From Rhodothalassiaceae bacterium (lineage in GTDB: Bacteria > Pseudomonadota > Alphaproteobacteria > Sphingomonadales > Rhodothalassiaceae), in NCBI GenBank assembly GCA_026004935.1, contig BPKC01000001.1, forward strand, positions 1,341,491 through 1,405,490: a stretch of DNA of 64,000 nucleotides, in the 5' to 3' direction. Shown here piece by piece: positions 42,272 through 52,086 of the stretch. Both the position numbers and the translations under genes were made by a program. The notes under the pieces are model-generated. The model was not told where the DNA came from and made no database searches. It saw only the letters and a program-made list of their open reading frames with translations. Each line of letters starts with the position of its first letter. Within the stretch, counting starts at the first letter, position 1.

Positions 42272-44497
42272 TCAGCTCACCTGGCCCAGCGCCTTCAGCC
42301 GCACCCGCGGATGGATCTCGGCCTGGCTCATCACCACCGTCTGCGGCCGCACCCGCTCGACGATCGAGCGCACATAGGGCCGGATCTGCGGGCTCGTCAC
42401 CAGCACCGGCGACTCGCCGCGCGAGGCGAGCTGATCGTAGATCCGCCGCAGCGCCGTCATGAAGGCCTGCAGGTCGCTCGGCGCCATCGCGAGCTGGCGC
42501 TCCTCGCCCTGGCCGACGAGGGCGTCCGCGAACTTCTGCTCCCATTCGGGAGACAGCGTGACGATCGCGAGCGTCCCGTCGGGACCGGCGTTCGCCGCGC
42601 AGAGCTGGCGCGCGAGCCGGCTGCGCACGTGCTCGGTGATGGTGACGATGCTGCGGCTGCCGCCGAGAACGGCCTCCGCGATGCCTTCCAGGATGGTGCC
42701 GAGATCCTTGATCGAGACGCGCTCGGCGAGCAGGTTCTGCAGCACCCGGTGGATCGTGGTGACGCTCGCGTGGTTGGGCACGAGATCGTCGACGAGCTTC
42801 TTCTGCTCCTCCGGCAGCTCGTTCAGCAGCTTCTGGGTCTCGCCGTAGGTGAGCAGCTCGGGCATGTTGTCCTTGATCACCTCGGTCAGATGCGTGGTGA
42901 TCACGGTGGAGGCGTCGACGACCGTGCAGCCCTTGAAGGTCGCCTCCTCCTTCAGGGTCTTGTCGATCCAGATCGCGGGCAGGCCGAATGCGGGCTCGGT
43001 GGTGTGCTCGCCGGGCAGGTCGATGCGCCGGCCGCTGCCCTCGATCGCGAGCAGCATTCCGGGTCGCACCTCGCCGCGTCCGACCTCGACCTCCTTGATG
43101 CGGATGGCATAGGCGTTGGTGGGCAGCTGCATGTTGTCGAGGATGCGCACCGAGGGCATCACGAAGCCGAACTCCTGCGCAAGCTGGCGGCGCAGCGCCT
43201 TGATCTGCTCGGTGAGCCGGCCCTGCTCCTTGTCGCTGACGAGCGGCAGCAGGCCGAAGCCGAGCTCGAGCCGGATCATGTCGATCGCAAGCGCCTTGGT
43301 GATCGGCTCCTCCGCCTTCGGCTCGGCGGCCTTCGCCTTCTCGCGCGCGGTCTCGGCCTCGGCCGCGGCCTTCTTGCGGCCATCCTGGATCCGCCAGGTG
43401 ACATAGCCGAGCAGCGAGCCCAGCACCGCGAACGGCAGGAACGGCAGGCCCGGCATCAGGCCGAACAGCAGCATGAGTCCCGAAGTGAGCGCCAGCGCCT
43501 TCGGAAAGCTCGACAGCTGGCCGATCAGCGCCCGGTCGGTGGAGCCCTGGCCCGAGGCCTTGGTGACGATGAGGCCGGCCGCCGTGGACACGAGCAGCGC
43601 CGGAATCTGGCTGACCAGTCCGTCGCCGATGGTCAGGATCGTGTAGCGGTCGATGGCCTCGGAAAAGCGCATGCCGTTCAGCGCGACGCCGATGATCATG
43701 CCGCCGATGATGTTGATGAAGGTGATGAGCACGCCGGCGATCGCATCGCCGCGCACGAATTTCGCCGCGCCGTCCATGGCGCCGTAGAAGGCGTTCTCGT
43801 CCTCCAGCTCGCGGCGGCGCCGGCGGGCTTCGGCCTCGTCGATGAGGCCGGAGGACAGATCCGCGTCGATCGCCATCTGCTTGCCCGGCATCGCGTCGAG
43901 CGAGAAGCGGGCCGCGACCTCGGCGATGCGGCCGGAGCCCTTCGTGATCACCACGAAGTTGATGATCACGAGGATCGCGAAGACGATGAGCCCGATCACC
44001 ACCGCCCCGCCCATCAGGAACTGGCCGAAGGCCTGGATCACGTGGCCGGCGGCATCGGGCCCCTCATGGCCGTGGGCGAGGATCAGGCGGGTGGAGGCGA
44101 TGTTGAGCGCGAGCCGGAGCATCGTCGCGATCAGCAGGATCGTCGGGAAGCTGGACAGCTGCAGCGGCTTCTCGATGAACATTGCCGTCATCAGGATGAC
44201 GACGGAGAAGGTGATCGAGGTGGCGAGCGCCATGTCCAGCAGCCACGGCGGCATCGGCATGATGAGCATGACGAGGATGGCGATCACCGCCAGCGCCACC
44301 GCGACATCCGTGTTGCGGGCGGCGAGGGTGAACACCTGCCAGGTGGCCCCGCCCGCGCCCGCGGCGCCCGTGTTGCCGTCGCCGCCGCCGGCCCTGTCCC
44401 CCGGCGCCTGGTCCGCACGCGCCGGCGGGACCGCGCCCGCACGGGCCGCCACCGGCGGCGTCGCGGGGGAGGGGGGTGTGGCGGCCACCTCACTCAT
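42272..44497 (-). CDS. flhA: FlhA (flagellar export gate)
   Basis: 741 aa. A 50-residue A/P/G-rich N-terminal extension precedes the eight-span membrane domain (about 55-360), including the conserved FHIPEP-type loop (GSGRIAEVAARFSLDAMPGK). The cytoplasmic domain has the LGLLPLVSDKE-type subdomains. FlhA forms the nonameric gate that docks export chaperones. The N-terminal extension is longer than in enteric FlhA and compositionally like the neighbours. Confidence 0.95.
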   Translation of the reverse strand: MSEVAATPPSPATPPVAARAGAVPPARADQAPGDRAGGGDGNTGAAGAGGATWQVFTLAARNTDVAVALAVIAILVMLIMPMPPWLLDMALATSITFSVVILMTAMFIEKPLQLSSFPTILLIATMLRLALNIASTRLILAHGHEGPDAAGHVIQAFGQFLMGGAVVIGLIVFAILVIINFVVITKGSGRIAEVAARFSLDAMPGKQMAIDADLSSGLIDEAEARRRRRELEDENAFYGAMDGAAKFVRGDAIAGVLITFINIIGGMIIGVALNGMRFSEAIDRYTILTIGDGLVSQIPALLVSTAAGLIVTKASGQGSTDRALIGQLSSFPKALALTSGLMLLFGLMPGLPFLPFAVLGSLLGYVTWRIQDGRKKAAAEAETAREKAKAAEPKAEEPITKALAIDMIRLELGFGLLPLVSDKEQGRLTEQIKALRRQLAQEFGFVMPSVRILDNMQLPTNAYAIRIKEVEVGRGEVRPGMLLAIEGSGRRIDLPGEHTTEPAFGLPAIWIDKTLKEEATFKGCTVVDASTVITTHLTEVIKDNMPELLTYGETQKLLNELPEEQKKLVDDLVPNHASVTTIHRVLQNLLAERVSIKDLGTILEGIAEAVLGGSRSIVTITEHVRSRLARQLCAANAGPDGTLAIVTLSPEWEQKFADALVGQGEERQLAMAPSDLQAFMTALRRIYDQLASRGESPVLVTSPQIRPYVRSIVERVRPQTVVMSQAEIHPRVRLKALGQVS

Positions 44498-44553
44498 CTC
44501 GCCTGTCCATTTCCCTGCTCATCTTCCGGCCGCATCGGCAGCCGCCGTGCCGC

Positions 44554-45951
44554 TCAGGACGCCTGCGCGCGGCTGGAGCCGGTCGCCGGCTGGGGAATCG
44601 GGATGCCCTCAGCCTGATACTGGTTGAGCTTGTTGCGCAGTGTGCGGATCGAGATGCCCAGAATGTTGGCCGCATGAGTGCGGTTGCCGAGACAGTGGCG
44701 CAGCGTGTCGAGGATGAGCTCGCGCTCCACCTCGGCCACCGTCCGGCCGACGAGGCTGGGCCGTGCCGGCGCGCCCGCGTCAGACGCCGCGGGAGCCGAC
44801 GGCGCCGCCTGCGCGGGTGCGGCGGAGGCGCTGGTCGCGCGCGGCGCGGGCCGTGCGCCGTTCGGCAGCACGATCGCCTCGGGGCCGATCTCGTTGCCGC
44901 TCGCCAGCAGCACGGCGCGGTGCATGGTGTTCTCGAGCTCGCGCACGTTGCCCGGCCAGGGATGCTGGTGCAGCAGCGCGATCGCCTCCTTCGACAGCGG
45001 CCGGTAGGGCAGGCCGTTCACCTCCGCGTATTTGCGGGCGAAATGCTCGGCGAGCGCGGGGATGTCCTGCGGGCGCTCGCGCAAGGGCGGAATGCAGAGG
45101 TTCACGACGTTCAGGCGGAACAGCAGGTCCTCGCGGAAGGTGCCCTTGCGGACCTCCTCCTGCAGGTCGCGGTTCGACGTCGCGATGATGCGGATGTCGA
45201 CCTTGACGGGTTTCGAGCCGCCGAGACGGTCGATCTCGCGCTCCTGGATCGCCCGCAGCAGCTTGGCCTGCAGGCGGATGTCCATCTCCGAGATCTCGTC
45301 CAGCAGCAGGGTGCCGCCATCGGCCTCCTCGAATTTGCCGATGCGCCGCGCGATGGCGCCGGTGAATGCGCCCTTCTCGTGGCCGAAGAGCTCGGATTCC
45401 AGAAGATTTTCCGGGATCGCCGCGCAGTTGACGCACACGAAGGGCTTGTTCGCGCGGTTCGACTTGCGGTGGACGAGGCGCGCGAAGACCTCCTTGCCGG
45501 TTCCCGACTCGCCGGTGATGAGGATGCTGGCCTCCGACGGCGCCACCTGCTCGGCGAGCGCCACGACCTGGCGGGTCAGCGGATCGCGGAAGATGAAGGT
45601 CTCGTTGTCCTCGGCCACCGCCTGGAGCACCGCGGCGATGAGATCGGCCTCGGGGGGCAGCGGGATGTATTCCTTCGCCCCGTCGCGGATCGCCTGGGCG
45701 GCGCGCTTGGCGTCCGCGCCGATGCCGCAGGCGACGACGGGCAGCGAGAAATGCTCGGCGCGCAGGCGGCGGATGAAGTCCCTGATGTCGAAGAGGACGT
45801 CGATCATCACCAGATCCGCGCCGCGGTTGCGCAGGATCTGCATGCCCTGCTCGATGGTGGCGGCGTGGGTGACCTGGGCGCCGCGGGCGACCGCGATGCT
45901 GCTGGCCGCGCCCAGCTGTCCGTTCAGTTCACCGATGATCAACAGACGCAT
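44554..45951 (-). CDS. flbD: FlbD-type sigma-54 activator
   Basis: 465 aa. A degenerate receiver domain (MRLLIIGELNGQLG) lacks the usual acidic pair of response regulators, as in Caulobacter FlbD. The AAA+ domain has Walker A GESGTGKE, sigma-54 contact loop GAFTGA, Walker B GTLLLDE and arginine finger RLN/REDLLFRLNV. The C-terminal Fis-type helix-turn-helix is NRTHAANILGISIRTLRN. A GAGGAG site precedes the ATG. It activates late flagellar genes from sigma-54 promoters and represses early ones. In this operon it lies between the stator-like gene and flhA. Confidence 0.93.
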   Translation of the reverse strand: MRLLIIGELNGQLGAASSIAVARGAQVTHAATIEQGMQILRNRGADLVMIDVLFDIRDFIRRLRAEHFSLPVVACGIGADAKRAAQAIRDGAKEYIPLPPEADLIAAVLQAVAEDNETFIFRDPLTRQVVALAEQVAPSEASILITGESGTGKEVFARLVHRKSNRANKPFVCVNCAAIPENLLESELFGHEKGAFTGAIARRIGKFEEADGGTLLLDEISEMDIRLQAKLLRAIQEREIDRLGGSKPVKVDIRIIATSNRDLQEEVRKGTFREDLLFRLNVVNLCIPPLRERPQDIPALAEHFARKYAEVNGLPYRPLSKEAIALLHQHPWPGNVRELENTMHRAVLLASGNEIGPEAIVLPNGARPAPRATSASAAPAQAAPSAPAASDAGAPARPSLVGRTVAEVERELILDTLRHCLGNRTHAANILGISIRTLRNKLNQYQAEGIPIPQPATGSSRAQAS

Positions 45952-46005
45952 CGTCTACTCCTCGTCATCCACCGATTCTCAGTTCTCGAACCGTCAACCG
46001 CCCGA

Positions 46006-46770
46006 TCACGCCTTCGCGGCCGCATCCGCCGCCACCAGCCCCTTGAGCAGCCGCGCCAGCTGCTCGGGATGCTCGCGCCGGCCGATCGCCCGCGCGCCGA
46101 TGGCGTAGATGCGGCGCACCAGGTCCTCCTCTTCGGCCAGCCGCTCGATCCGGTCGGCCAGCGGCAGGAAGACGACATGGGCGAGAAGCGCACCGTAGAG
46201 CGTCGTCAGCAGCGCCAGCGCCATCGCCGGTCCCAGCTTTTCCGGCGCGTCGAGACCGGCCAGCATCTGGACGAGACCGATGAGCGTGCCGATCAGCCCG
46301 AAGGCCGGCGCCACCTCGCCCGCCCGGCGCAGGATGGCGGCGGCGCGCTCGCGCCGCATGCGCGCAGCCGCAAGCTCGGCCTCCATCACCTCCGCAAAGC
46401 CCTGCCCGCCGCCGCCCGCATCGAAGACCAGCTCCAAGGCCTCGCGGAAGAAGGCATGGGTCTTGAGCCCCGCCAGCCGCTCGCGCAGCGGCGCATTGTC
46501 GGCCCGCGAGCGCAGACGCCCGGCGATCGTGATGACCTCGCGCATCGCCTGCTCGGGGGTGGCCGCCGCGCGCGCCAGCGTGTCGCGGAGCTGCGAGAGG
46601 GTCTGGGCGATCTCCTTGAGGGGAAAGCCCATGAACAGCACGGCGACGGTGCCGCCCAGCACGACGAGGGCTCCCGCGCCGTTGACGAAGGCTCCCGGCG
46701 CGCCGCCCATCCAGATGGCGGCGGCGAGCATCGCGATCGTAAGCAGCAGTCCTGCCAGCACGCCGGTCAC
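46006..46770 (-). CDS. motA: MotA-like flagellar stator protein
   Basis: 254 aa with GTG start. Four hydrophobic segments in the MotA/PomA pattern: two near the N-terminus (3-22, 30-50), a large charged cytoplasmic loop (60-150) and two C-terminal segments (about 150-205) with PAFGLIGTLIGLVQML and GPAMALALLTTLYGALLAH typical of the proton/sodium-conducting stator. MotB is not found in the window. It lies between fliN and flbD, so it is part of the same flagellar operon rather than an ExbB/TolQ unit. Confidence 0.85.
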   Translation of the reverse strand: MTGVLAGLLLTIAMLAAAIWMGGAPGAFVNGAGALVVLGGTVAVLFMGFPLKEIAQTLSQLRDTLARAAATPEQAMREVITIAGRLRSRADNAPLRERLAGLKTHAFFREALELVFDAGGGGQGFAEVMEAELAAARMRRERAAAILRRAGEVAPAFGLIGTLIGLVQMLAGLDAPEKLGPAMALALLTTLYGALLAHVVFLPLADRIERLAEEEDLVRRIYAIGARAIGRREHPEQLARLLKGLVAADAAAKA

Positions 46771-46822
46771 GGATCGTCGCCCTTTCCCACCTGCCGGGTT
46801 TGCGCCGGAGCGCCCGCCCCGC

Positions 46823-47251
46823 TCAGTTGTGGTCCGACTTGATGATCTCGGTCATGGTGACCCCGAGATGCTCATCCACCAGCACCACCTCGCCGCGGGC
46901 GACGAGGCGGTTGTTGACATAGATGTCGATGGCCTCGCCGACCTTGCGGTCGAGCTCCAGCACCGCCCCGGGGCCGAGCTTGAGCAGCTGGTTGACCTCC
47001 AGCACCGTGCGCCCCAGCACCGCTTGGATCTTCACGGGCACATCGAAGACGGGCTCGAGGTCCTGGGCCGTGCGCGGCTCCTCCTCCTCGTCGGCGGCGA
47101 CCGCGAGCCCCGCCTGGAGCTCGTCGAGGGAGACCCCTTCGGCCTGCTCCGGGCCGCCGTTCTGCGCCGCGCCGTCGTCACCCTTGCCGTTGCCGCCGGA
47201 CGCCTCCTCGGGCGTGCCCTCCTGCGGCTTGCCGGTTTCGTCTTCGGCCAT
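46823..47251 (-). CDS. fliN: FliN, flagellar switch protein
   Basis: 142 aa. The C-terminal 75 residues form the SpoA (FliN/FliM C) domain: VFDVPVKIQAVLGRT, LLKLGPGAVLELDRKVGE, and VARGEVVLVDEHLGVTMTEI. The N-terminal 60 residues are acidic and glycine-rich, an extension common in alphaproteobacteria. It forms the lower C-ring and docks FliH. fliM is not present in the operon and must lie elsewhere. Confidence 0.93.
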   Translation of the reverse strand: MAEDETGKPQEGTPEEASGGNGKGDDGAAQNGGPEQAEGVSLDELQAGLAVAADEEEEPRTAQDLEPVFDVPVKIQAVLGRTVLEVNQLLKLGPGAVLELDRKVGEAIDIYVNNRLVARGEVVLVDEHLGVTMTEIIKSDHN

Positions 47252-47278
47252 GGGTCTGCTCCCTGCCTTGCCAATCGC

Positions 47279-47911
47279 TCACTGCGGCTCCACGTCCGCC
47301 GCCGGCTCCCGTTCGTCGAGATGACGGGCGACGATCTCCGTGATTTCCGCCTCGAGAGCCGCCAGATCCCGTTCCGCGCCGCCGTCCGGCCATTCGATCC
47401 GGCAGTCGCCCGCCGCGAGCGTCTCCTCGCCCAGCAGCACGACATCGCCGGCGAAACCCGCCTCCATCCGCAGCCGGTCGAGCCGGGCGCCGAGCGGCTC
47501 GACGAGATCTGCCGGCACCCGCGCGACGAGCCGCGGCTCGCGCCGGGCGGCGGCCATCGCCTCCGTCAGCAGCGCCTCGATCTCCGCCAGCGGAAAGCGC
47601 GCGATCAGGCTGCGCGCCAGCACGCGGGCGAGATGATGGGCGACGACCGCTGCCTCCTTCTCGAGCCGGGCCTGAAGCTCGGCGCGCGCGGCGAACAGCC
47701 GCTCGGCCGAGCCCGAAAGATTGTCCAGCGCCGCCGCCATCTTGGCTTCCAGCGCCTGGCGCATCTCCTCGCGACCCTGCGCGCGGCCCTCGGCAAACCC
47801 CCGGGCGCGGGCGGACTCGAGCTCCTCGCGGCGCTTGCGCTCCTCCTCGGCGCGGCGCCGCTCGGCGTCGTTGTCGAAGGCGGTCGTGAACTGGAACTTG
47901 ACGGGTGCCAT
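47279..47911 (-). CDS. fliH: FliH/FlbE-type regulator of the export ATPase
   Basis: 210 aa. N-terminal segment (FQFTTAFDND) followed by a long charged helix with GxxxG-like spacing (ARARGFAEGRAQGREEMRQ, about 34-52) and a globular C-terminal domain. These are the features of FliH, which holds the FliI ATPase at the C-ring through FliN. Primary sequence conservation in this family is low; the call rests on the position between fliG and fliN and on the coiled-coil plan. fliI is not in the window. Confidence 0.85.
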   Translation of the reverse strand: MAPVKFQFTTAFDNDAERRRAEEERKRREELESARARGFAEGRAQGREEMRQALEAKMAAALDNLSGSAERLFAARAELQARLEKEAAVVAHHLARVLARSLIARFPLAEIEALLTEAMAAARREPRLVARVPADLVEPLGARLDRLRMEAGFAGDVVLLGEETLAAGDCRIEWPDGGAERDLAALEAEITEIVARHLDEREPAADVEPQ

Positions 47912-47927
47912 CGCGCCGCGCGCCCTC

Positions 47928-48950
47928 CTAGTAGATCAGCTCGTCCTCGGCCTTGTTGTCGCGCAGGATGATCTCGCCGGCCTCCGCGAGCTCCTTGGCC
48001 TTGTTGACGATCTCCATCTGCGCCTCGTCCACGTCGCGCAGCCGCACGGGACCCATCGCCTCCATGTCCTCGCGCAGGATCTTGGCTGCGCGCTCGGACA
48101 TGTTCGAAAAGAAGAGGTCGCGCAGCGTGTCCGATGCTCCCTTGAGGGCGAGCGCCAGCCGGTCCTTGTCGATGTTGCGCAGCAGCGTCTGGATGCTGCC
48201 GGGATCGAGCTTCGCCAGATCCTCGAAGGTGAACATGAGGGCGCGGATGCGCTCCGCCGACTCGCGGTTGCGATCCTCGAGCGCCGACAGGAAGCGGTTC
48301 TCGGTGTTGCGGTCGAGGTAGTTGAAGATCTCGGCCAGCAGCTCGTGGCTGTCGCGACGGCTCGTGCGCGCCAGGTTGTTCATGAACTCGATGCGCAGCG
48401 TCTGCTCGACCTTGTCGAGGATGTCCTTCTGCACCGCCTCCATGCGCAGCATGCGCATGATGACCTCCATGGCGAAGTCCTCGGGCAGGGCCGAGAGCAC
48501 CCGCGCCGCATGTTCGGGCTTGATCTTGGTGAGCACCACGGCGACCGTCTGGGGGTATTCGTTCTTGAGGTAGTTCGCGAGCACCACCTCGTTGACGTTG
48601 CCCAGCTTGTCCCACATCGTGCGGCCGGCGGGCCCGCGGATCTCCTCCATGATCTGCTGGACCTTGTCGGGCGGCAGGACCCGCGCGAGCAGGCGCTCGG
48701 TGGTGTCATAGGATCCGCGCAGATTGCCGACGGATGAGACCTCGCGCGTGAAATCCTTGAAGAGCTGTTCGATGGCCTGGGCGCTCACGCGGCCGAGATT
48801 GGCCATCGTGGAGGACAGCTCCTTGATCTCCTCCTCGGTGAGCTGCTGCCAGATCGGCTTGCCGTATTCATCGCCGATGGCGAGCATGAAGGCCGCCGCC
48901 CGTTCCGGGCCCGTCAGCCGCGCCAGCTCCTTCTTGGCCTCTTCGCTCAT
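47928..48950 (-). CDS. fliG: FliG, flagellar switch protein
   Basis: 340 aa. N-terminal domain ([19 protein letters not shown]), middle domain with the EHPQT-like segment here [11 protein letters not shown], and C-terminal torque helix with charged residues (about 285-330, [17 protein letters not shown]). It sits on the MS ring and meets MotA. Located 48 bases after fliF and 16 before fliH. Confidence 0.95.
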   Translation of the reverse strand: MSEEAKKELARLTGPERAAAFMLAIGDEYGKPIWQQLTEEEIKELSSTMANLGRVSAQAIEQLFKDFTREVSSVGNLRGSYDTTERLLARVLPPDKVQQIMEEIRGPAGRTMWDKLGNVNEVVLANYLKNEYPQTVAVVLTKIKPEHAARVLSALPEDFAMEVIMRMLRMEAVQKDILDKVEQTLRIEFMNNLARTSRRDSHELLAEIFNYLDRNTENRFLSALEDRNRESAERIRALMFTFEDLAKLDPGSIQTLLRNIDKDRLALALKGASDTLRDLFFSNMSERAAKILREDMEAMGPVRLRDVDEAQMEIVNKAKELAEAGEIILRDNKAEDELIY

Positions 48951-48998
48951 CGCTCGGGTTCCCGTCGCAAGCCCCCTTCGGCGCGCGTCATGCGCCCG

Positions 48999-50681
48999 TC
49001 ATTCCTCCGCATAGAGCCAGGTGCGGATGATCGCCGTCGCCTCGTCCGGATGCTTGTTGACGATCTCGCCGATCTTGCGGACCACGGATTCCTGGATCTG
49101 CTCCTCGACACCCTCGGCATCGACGCCGCCCTGGCCGCCCACGGCCGGAACGCCGCCGACCCGGCCGGCACCCTGCGCCCCGGCGGGCAATGCGGCGGCG
49201 CCCGCCGCGCCTGGCAGCGCCGCACCGGCCTCGACGTCTCCTGCCGCAAGCGCCTCGGCACCCGCCCCGGCGAGCTGCGGGACGGGGGTCGCCTCGGGGA
49301 TCGCCTGGACGAGCCGGTTCACGAGCGGCCGCACGACGAGCAGCAGCACGAAGATCGCGACGATGCCGAAGACCGCGACCTCGACGATGCGGTAGAGATC
49401 CTGCTTGTCGAGGCCGAAGACGCGGAAGGGCTGTTCGATCTCGAGGGGCTCGATTTCCGGCTCCACGAAGGACATGGAGACGACCTCGACACTGTCCCCC
49501 CGGCTCGCGTCATAGCCGATGGCCGTGCGCACGAGCGCGGCAAGCTTCTCGATCTCGGCATCCGACAGCGGCGTGAAGACGTCCTCGCCGGCCTCGTTCT
49601 TCGCGTGGTGGCCGTCGACCAGGACGGCGGCCGAGATGCGCTGGATCGCGCCGCGCTCCTTGACCAGCGTGCGCACCGTGCGGGAGATCTCGTAGTTGAC
49701 GGTCTCGTCGGTTTTCTGGGTCTGGTTCAGGTTTTCGGCCGCGGCGACACTGGTCTCGTTGCCGGGCAGATTGGTGTCGACGCTGACCGGCGTCTCGCCG
49801 GGCTTGCGCTCGGCGGAGGTCTCCTCGATCGTGCGGGTCGAGCGCACGACGGCCGCGTCCGGGTCGAAGATTTCCTCGTTGATGGTGGCGGCGCTCGGGT
49901 CGAGTTCGACGGCCACCTGCGCGCGCACCTTCCCGGGGCCGACGGCCTTTTCGAGCAGCTGCTCGATGCGCTGGCGGAACATGTTCTCGAGACTGACCCG
50001 CTTCTCGTCAAGCGTCGCCGCCGCGGCATCCGCGCCGTCATCGCCGGCGCGGGCGAGCAGGGTGCCGTTCTGGTCGACGATGGAGATCTTCGACGGGCTC
50101 AGGCCCGGCACCGCCGCGGCCACCAGATGCTCGATGGCGGCCACCTGCTCGCCGGACAGCCGCGTCGTCGTGCGCAGGACGATCGAGGCCGACGGCTCGG
50201 GTGCGGTGCGCGAGAACAGCTCGCGCTCGGGCATCACGATGTGCACGCGGGCCGCACGCACCGACTTGATCTCCTGGATGGTGCGCGCGAGTTCCCCCTC
50301 GATGGCGCGCAGGCGGTTGATGCGCTGGACGAAGCTGGTCGTGCCCAGCCCCTCCGAGCGGTCGAAGATCTCGTAGCCGACGACGTTGCCGCCCAGCCCC
50401 TCGCCGGCCAGCGTCACCCTGAGCTGCGCGACCCTGTCCTGCGGCACGAAGATCGAGCGCCCGCCGTCTTCCAGACGGTAGGGGACCTTCATCGCCTCGA
50501 GGCGCTCGACGATGCGCCCGGATTCCGCGATGTCGAGATCGGCATAGAGCAGGCTCATCGGGGGCTGCGAGAGGCGCATCGAGACGAAGAAGAAGAATGC
50601 GATGATGCCGAGCACGATCGCGGTCATCGCGATCAGTCGCGCGGTGCCGAAGCTGGCGAGGATCTGCAGGAAACGGTTCAC
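48999..50681 (-). CDS. fliF: FliF, flagellar MS-ring protein
   Basis: 560 aa. Two membrane segments (about 17-37 and 430-455) flank the periplasmic ring-building motifs, including YADLDIAESGRIVERLEAM and RVHIVMPERELF. The acidic C-terminal tail (VRKIGEIVNKHPDEATAIIR) binds FliG. It is the first gene of the operon. The 265 bases upstream contain a G+C-rich hairpin and GTTAAC but no clear sigma-54 promoter. Confidence 0.95.
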   Translation of the reverse strand: MNRFLQILASFGTARLIAMTAIVLGIIAFFFFVSMRLSQPPMSLLYADLDIAESGRIVERLEAMKVPYRLEDGGRSIFVPQDRVAQLRVTLAGEGLGGNVVGYEIFDRSEGLGTTSFVQRINRLRAIEGELARTIQEIKSVRAARVHIVMPERELFSRTAPEPSASIVLRTTTRLSGEQVAAIEHLVAAAVPGLSPSKISIVDQNGTLLARAGDDGADAAAATLDEKRVSLENMFRQRIEQLLEKAVGPGKVRAQVAVELDPSAATINEEIFDPDAAVVRSTRTIEETSAERKPGETPVSVDTNLPGNETSVAAAENLNQTQKTDETVNYEISRTVRTLVKERGAIQRISAAVLVDGHHAKNEAGEDVFTPLSDAEIEKLAALVRTAIGYDASRGDSVEVVSMSFVEPEIEPLEIEQPFRVFGLDKQDLYRIVEVAVFGIVAIFVLLLVVRPLVNRLVQAIPEATPVPQLAGAGAEALAAGDVEAGAALPGAAGAAALPAGAQGAGRVGGVPAVGGQGGVDAEGVEEQIQESVVRKIGEIVNKHPDEATAIIRTWLYAEE

Positions 50682-50946
50682 GGTCCCGGCGCTCCCGAAG
50701 CCTTGTCCGCCGGCCGCCGATGCGGTCCGGATGGCGCAAGGCTAGGAGGCGCGGGTAAAGAGGGGGTTAACGGCCGGCAGATTTTGCCGCCGGCGGGGTC
50801 CCGTTTCGACCCATCGTGGTCGCATGCGCGCCCCCCGGCTGCACGCGGGCCGGCAAGCGGCGCAACCGCGACCCGCCGCCGGGACGGCCCGGCCCGGCGC
50901 GGTGCGTCCAGCCTTCGTTACCGGATCGGTGCGGGGGAGCGGCTGT
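50682..50946 (-). other. Gap between the leucine dehydrogenase gene and fliF
   Basis: No gene. An imperfect hairpin GCCGGCGGCA / TGCCGGC lies at about 50780-50805, followed on the minus strand by GTTAACCCCC. It could end dehydrogenase transcripts. No convincing promoter was found, although the operon must have one here or further upstream. Confidence 0.35.
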
Positions 50947-52086
50947 TCAGGCGCTCACGCGCTCGCGCGCCGTCTCCCGCTCGCGCTTGCGCCGGGCGGC
51001 GGCCGCGATGCGCTCCTCGGCCATGCGGTTTGCGACATGCCCGGTCGGCTCGCCGGACTCCTGCGAGCGACGGAACACCTCGGTGAGCGTATCGGCGATG
51101 CGGCGCACCTTTGCCGCCCGCTCCTCCTCCACCAGCTTCTCGCGGTAGACCTCCGACTCCACGGAGATGATGCCGCCGGCGTTGATCACGTAGTCCGGGG
51201 CATAGAGGATGCCGCGGCGCATCAGCGCCCAGTCGTCGCTTTCCTCGTTGTCGAGCTGATTATTGGCCGCACCCGCGACGATGGCGGCCCGGATTTCGGG
51301 AATCGTCCGCGCATTGAGGATGCCGCCCAGCGCGCAAGGCGAGAACACGTCCGCCTCCACCGCATGGATGCGCGCCGGGTCCACCACCTCGGCCGGGCCG
51401 TCGGCGAGGCAGGCCTCGAGGTTTTCGCGGCTGATGTCCGCGATCACGAGCCGCGCGCCCGCCTCGCGCAGATGCCGGGCGAGCAGGCGGCCGACATGGC
51501 CCACACCCTGGATCGCGACGGTGAGGCCCGCGACGCCGTCGCGCCCGAGCTTGTGCCGCACGGCGGCCTCGATGCCGTAGAACACGCCCCTGGCCGTGTG
51601 CGGGGAGGGGTCGCCGGTCGCGAACGGCCCCTCGTCGAGGCCGACGACGTATTCGGTCGCCTCGCGGATGTAATGCATGTCCTCCGGCGAGGTGCCGACA
51701 TCCTCGGCGGTGAAGTAGGTGCCGCCCAGGCGGTCGATGTATTCGCCGAACTTGCGCAGCAGCGCGGGCGTCTTGTCGGTCTTGGGGTCCCCGATGATGA
51801 CCGACTTGCCGCCGCCAAGCCGCAGTCCCGCCATCGCGTTCTTGTAGCTCATCCCGCGCGACAGGCGCAGGACGTCGTGGATCGCATCCTCCTCGGTGCG
51901 CCGGGCCGCGAACTCCACGCAGGCGTTGCGGTGCGCCGCCGCGTAGTTCCAGAAGCGGCAGCCGCCCACCGCCGGCCCCAGGGCCGTCGAATGGACCGCG
52001 ATGATGGCGCGCAACCCGGTCTCGCGGTCGCTGCAGAAGACGACCTGCTCATGATCCGAAAACGCGCGGGTCGAAAAGACGGGCAT
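50947..52086 (-). CDS. Leu/Phe/Val dehydrogenase-type amino-acid dehydrogenase
   Basis: 379 aa. Catalytic lysine in GMSYKNAMAGLRLGGGKS and the GDPKTDK segment match leucine dehydrogenases rather than glutamate dehydrogenases. The NAD-binding loop is QGVGHVG, and AANNQLDNEE is typical of this branch. Expected reaction: oxidative deamination of a branched-chain or aromatic amino acid with NAD. A strongly charged C-terminal tail (ARRKRERETARERV) extends beyond the usual end. It lies just upstream of the flagellar operon but has no known functional link with it. Confidence 0.9.
   Translation of the reverse strand: MPVFSTRAFSDHEQVVFCSDRETGLRAIIAVHSTALGPAVGGCRFWNYAAAHRNACVEFAARRTEEDAIHDVLRLSRGMSYKNAMAGLRLGGGKSVIIGDPKTDKTPALLRKFGEYIDRLGGTYFTAEDVGTSPEDMHYIREATEYVVGLDEGPFATGDPSPHTARGVFYGIEAAVRHKLGRDGVAGLTVAIQGVGHVGRLLARHLREAGARLVIADISRENLEACLADGPAEVVDPARIHAVEADVFSPCALGGILNARTIPEIRAAIVAGAANNQLDNEESDDWALMRRGILYAPDYVINAGGIISVESEVYREKLVEEERAAKVRRIADTLTEVFRRSQESGEPTGHVANRMAEERIAAAARRKRERETARERVSA

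Noticed and set aside
50682-50946. Sigma-54 promoter ahead of fliF
   Set aside because: No TGGCAC-N5-TTGC match was found on the minus strand.
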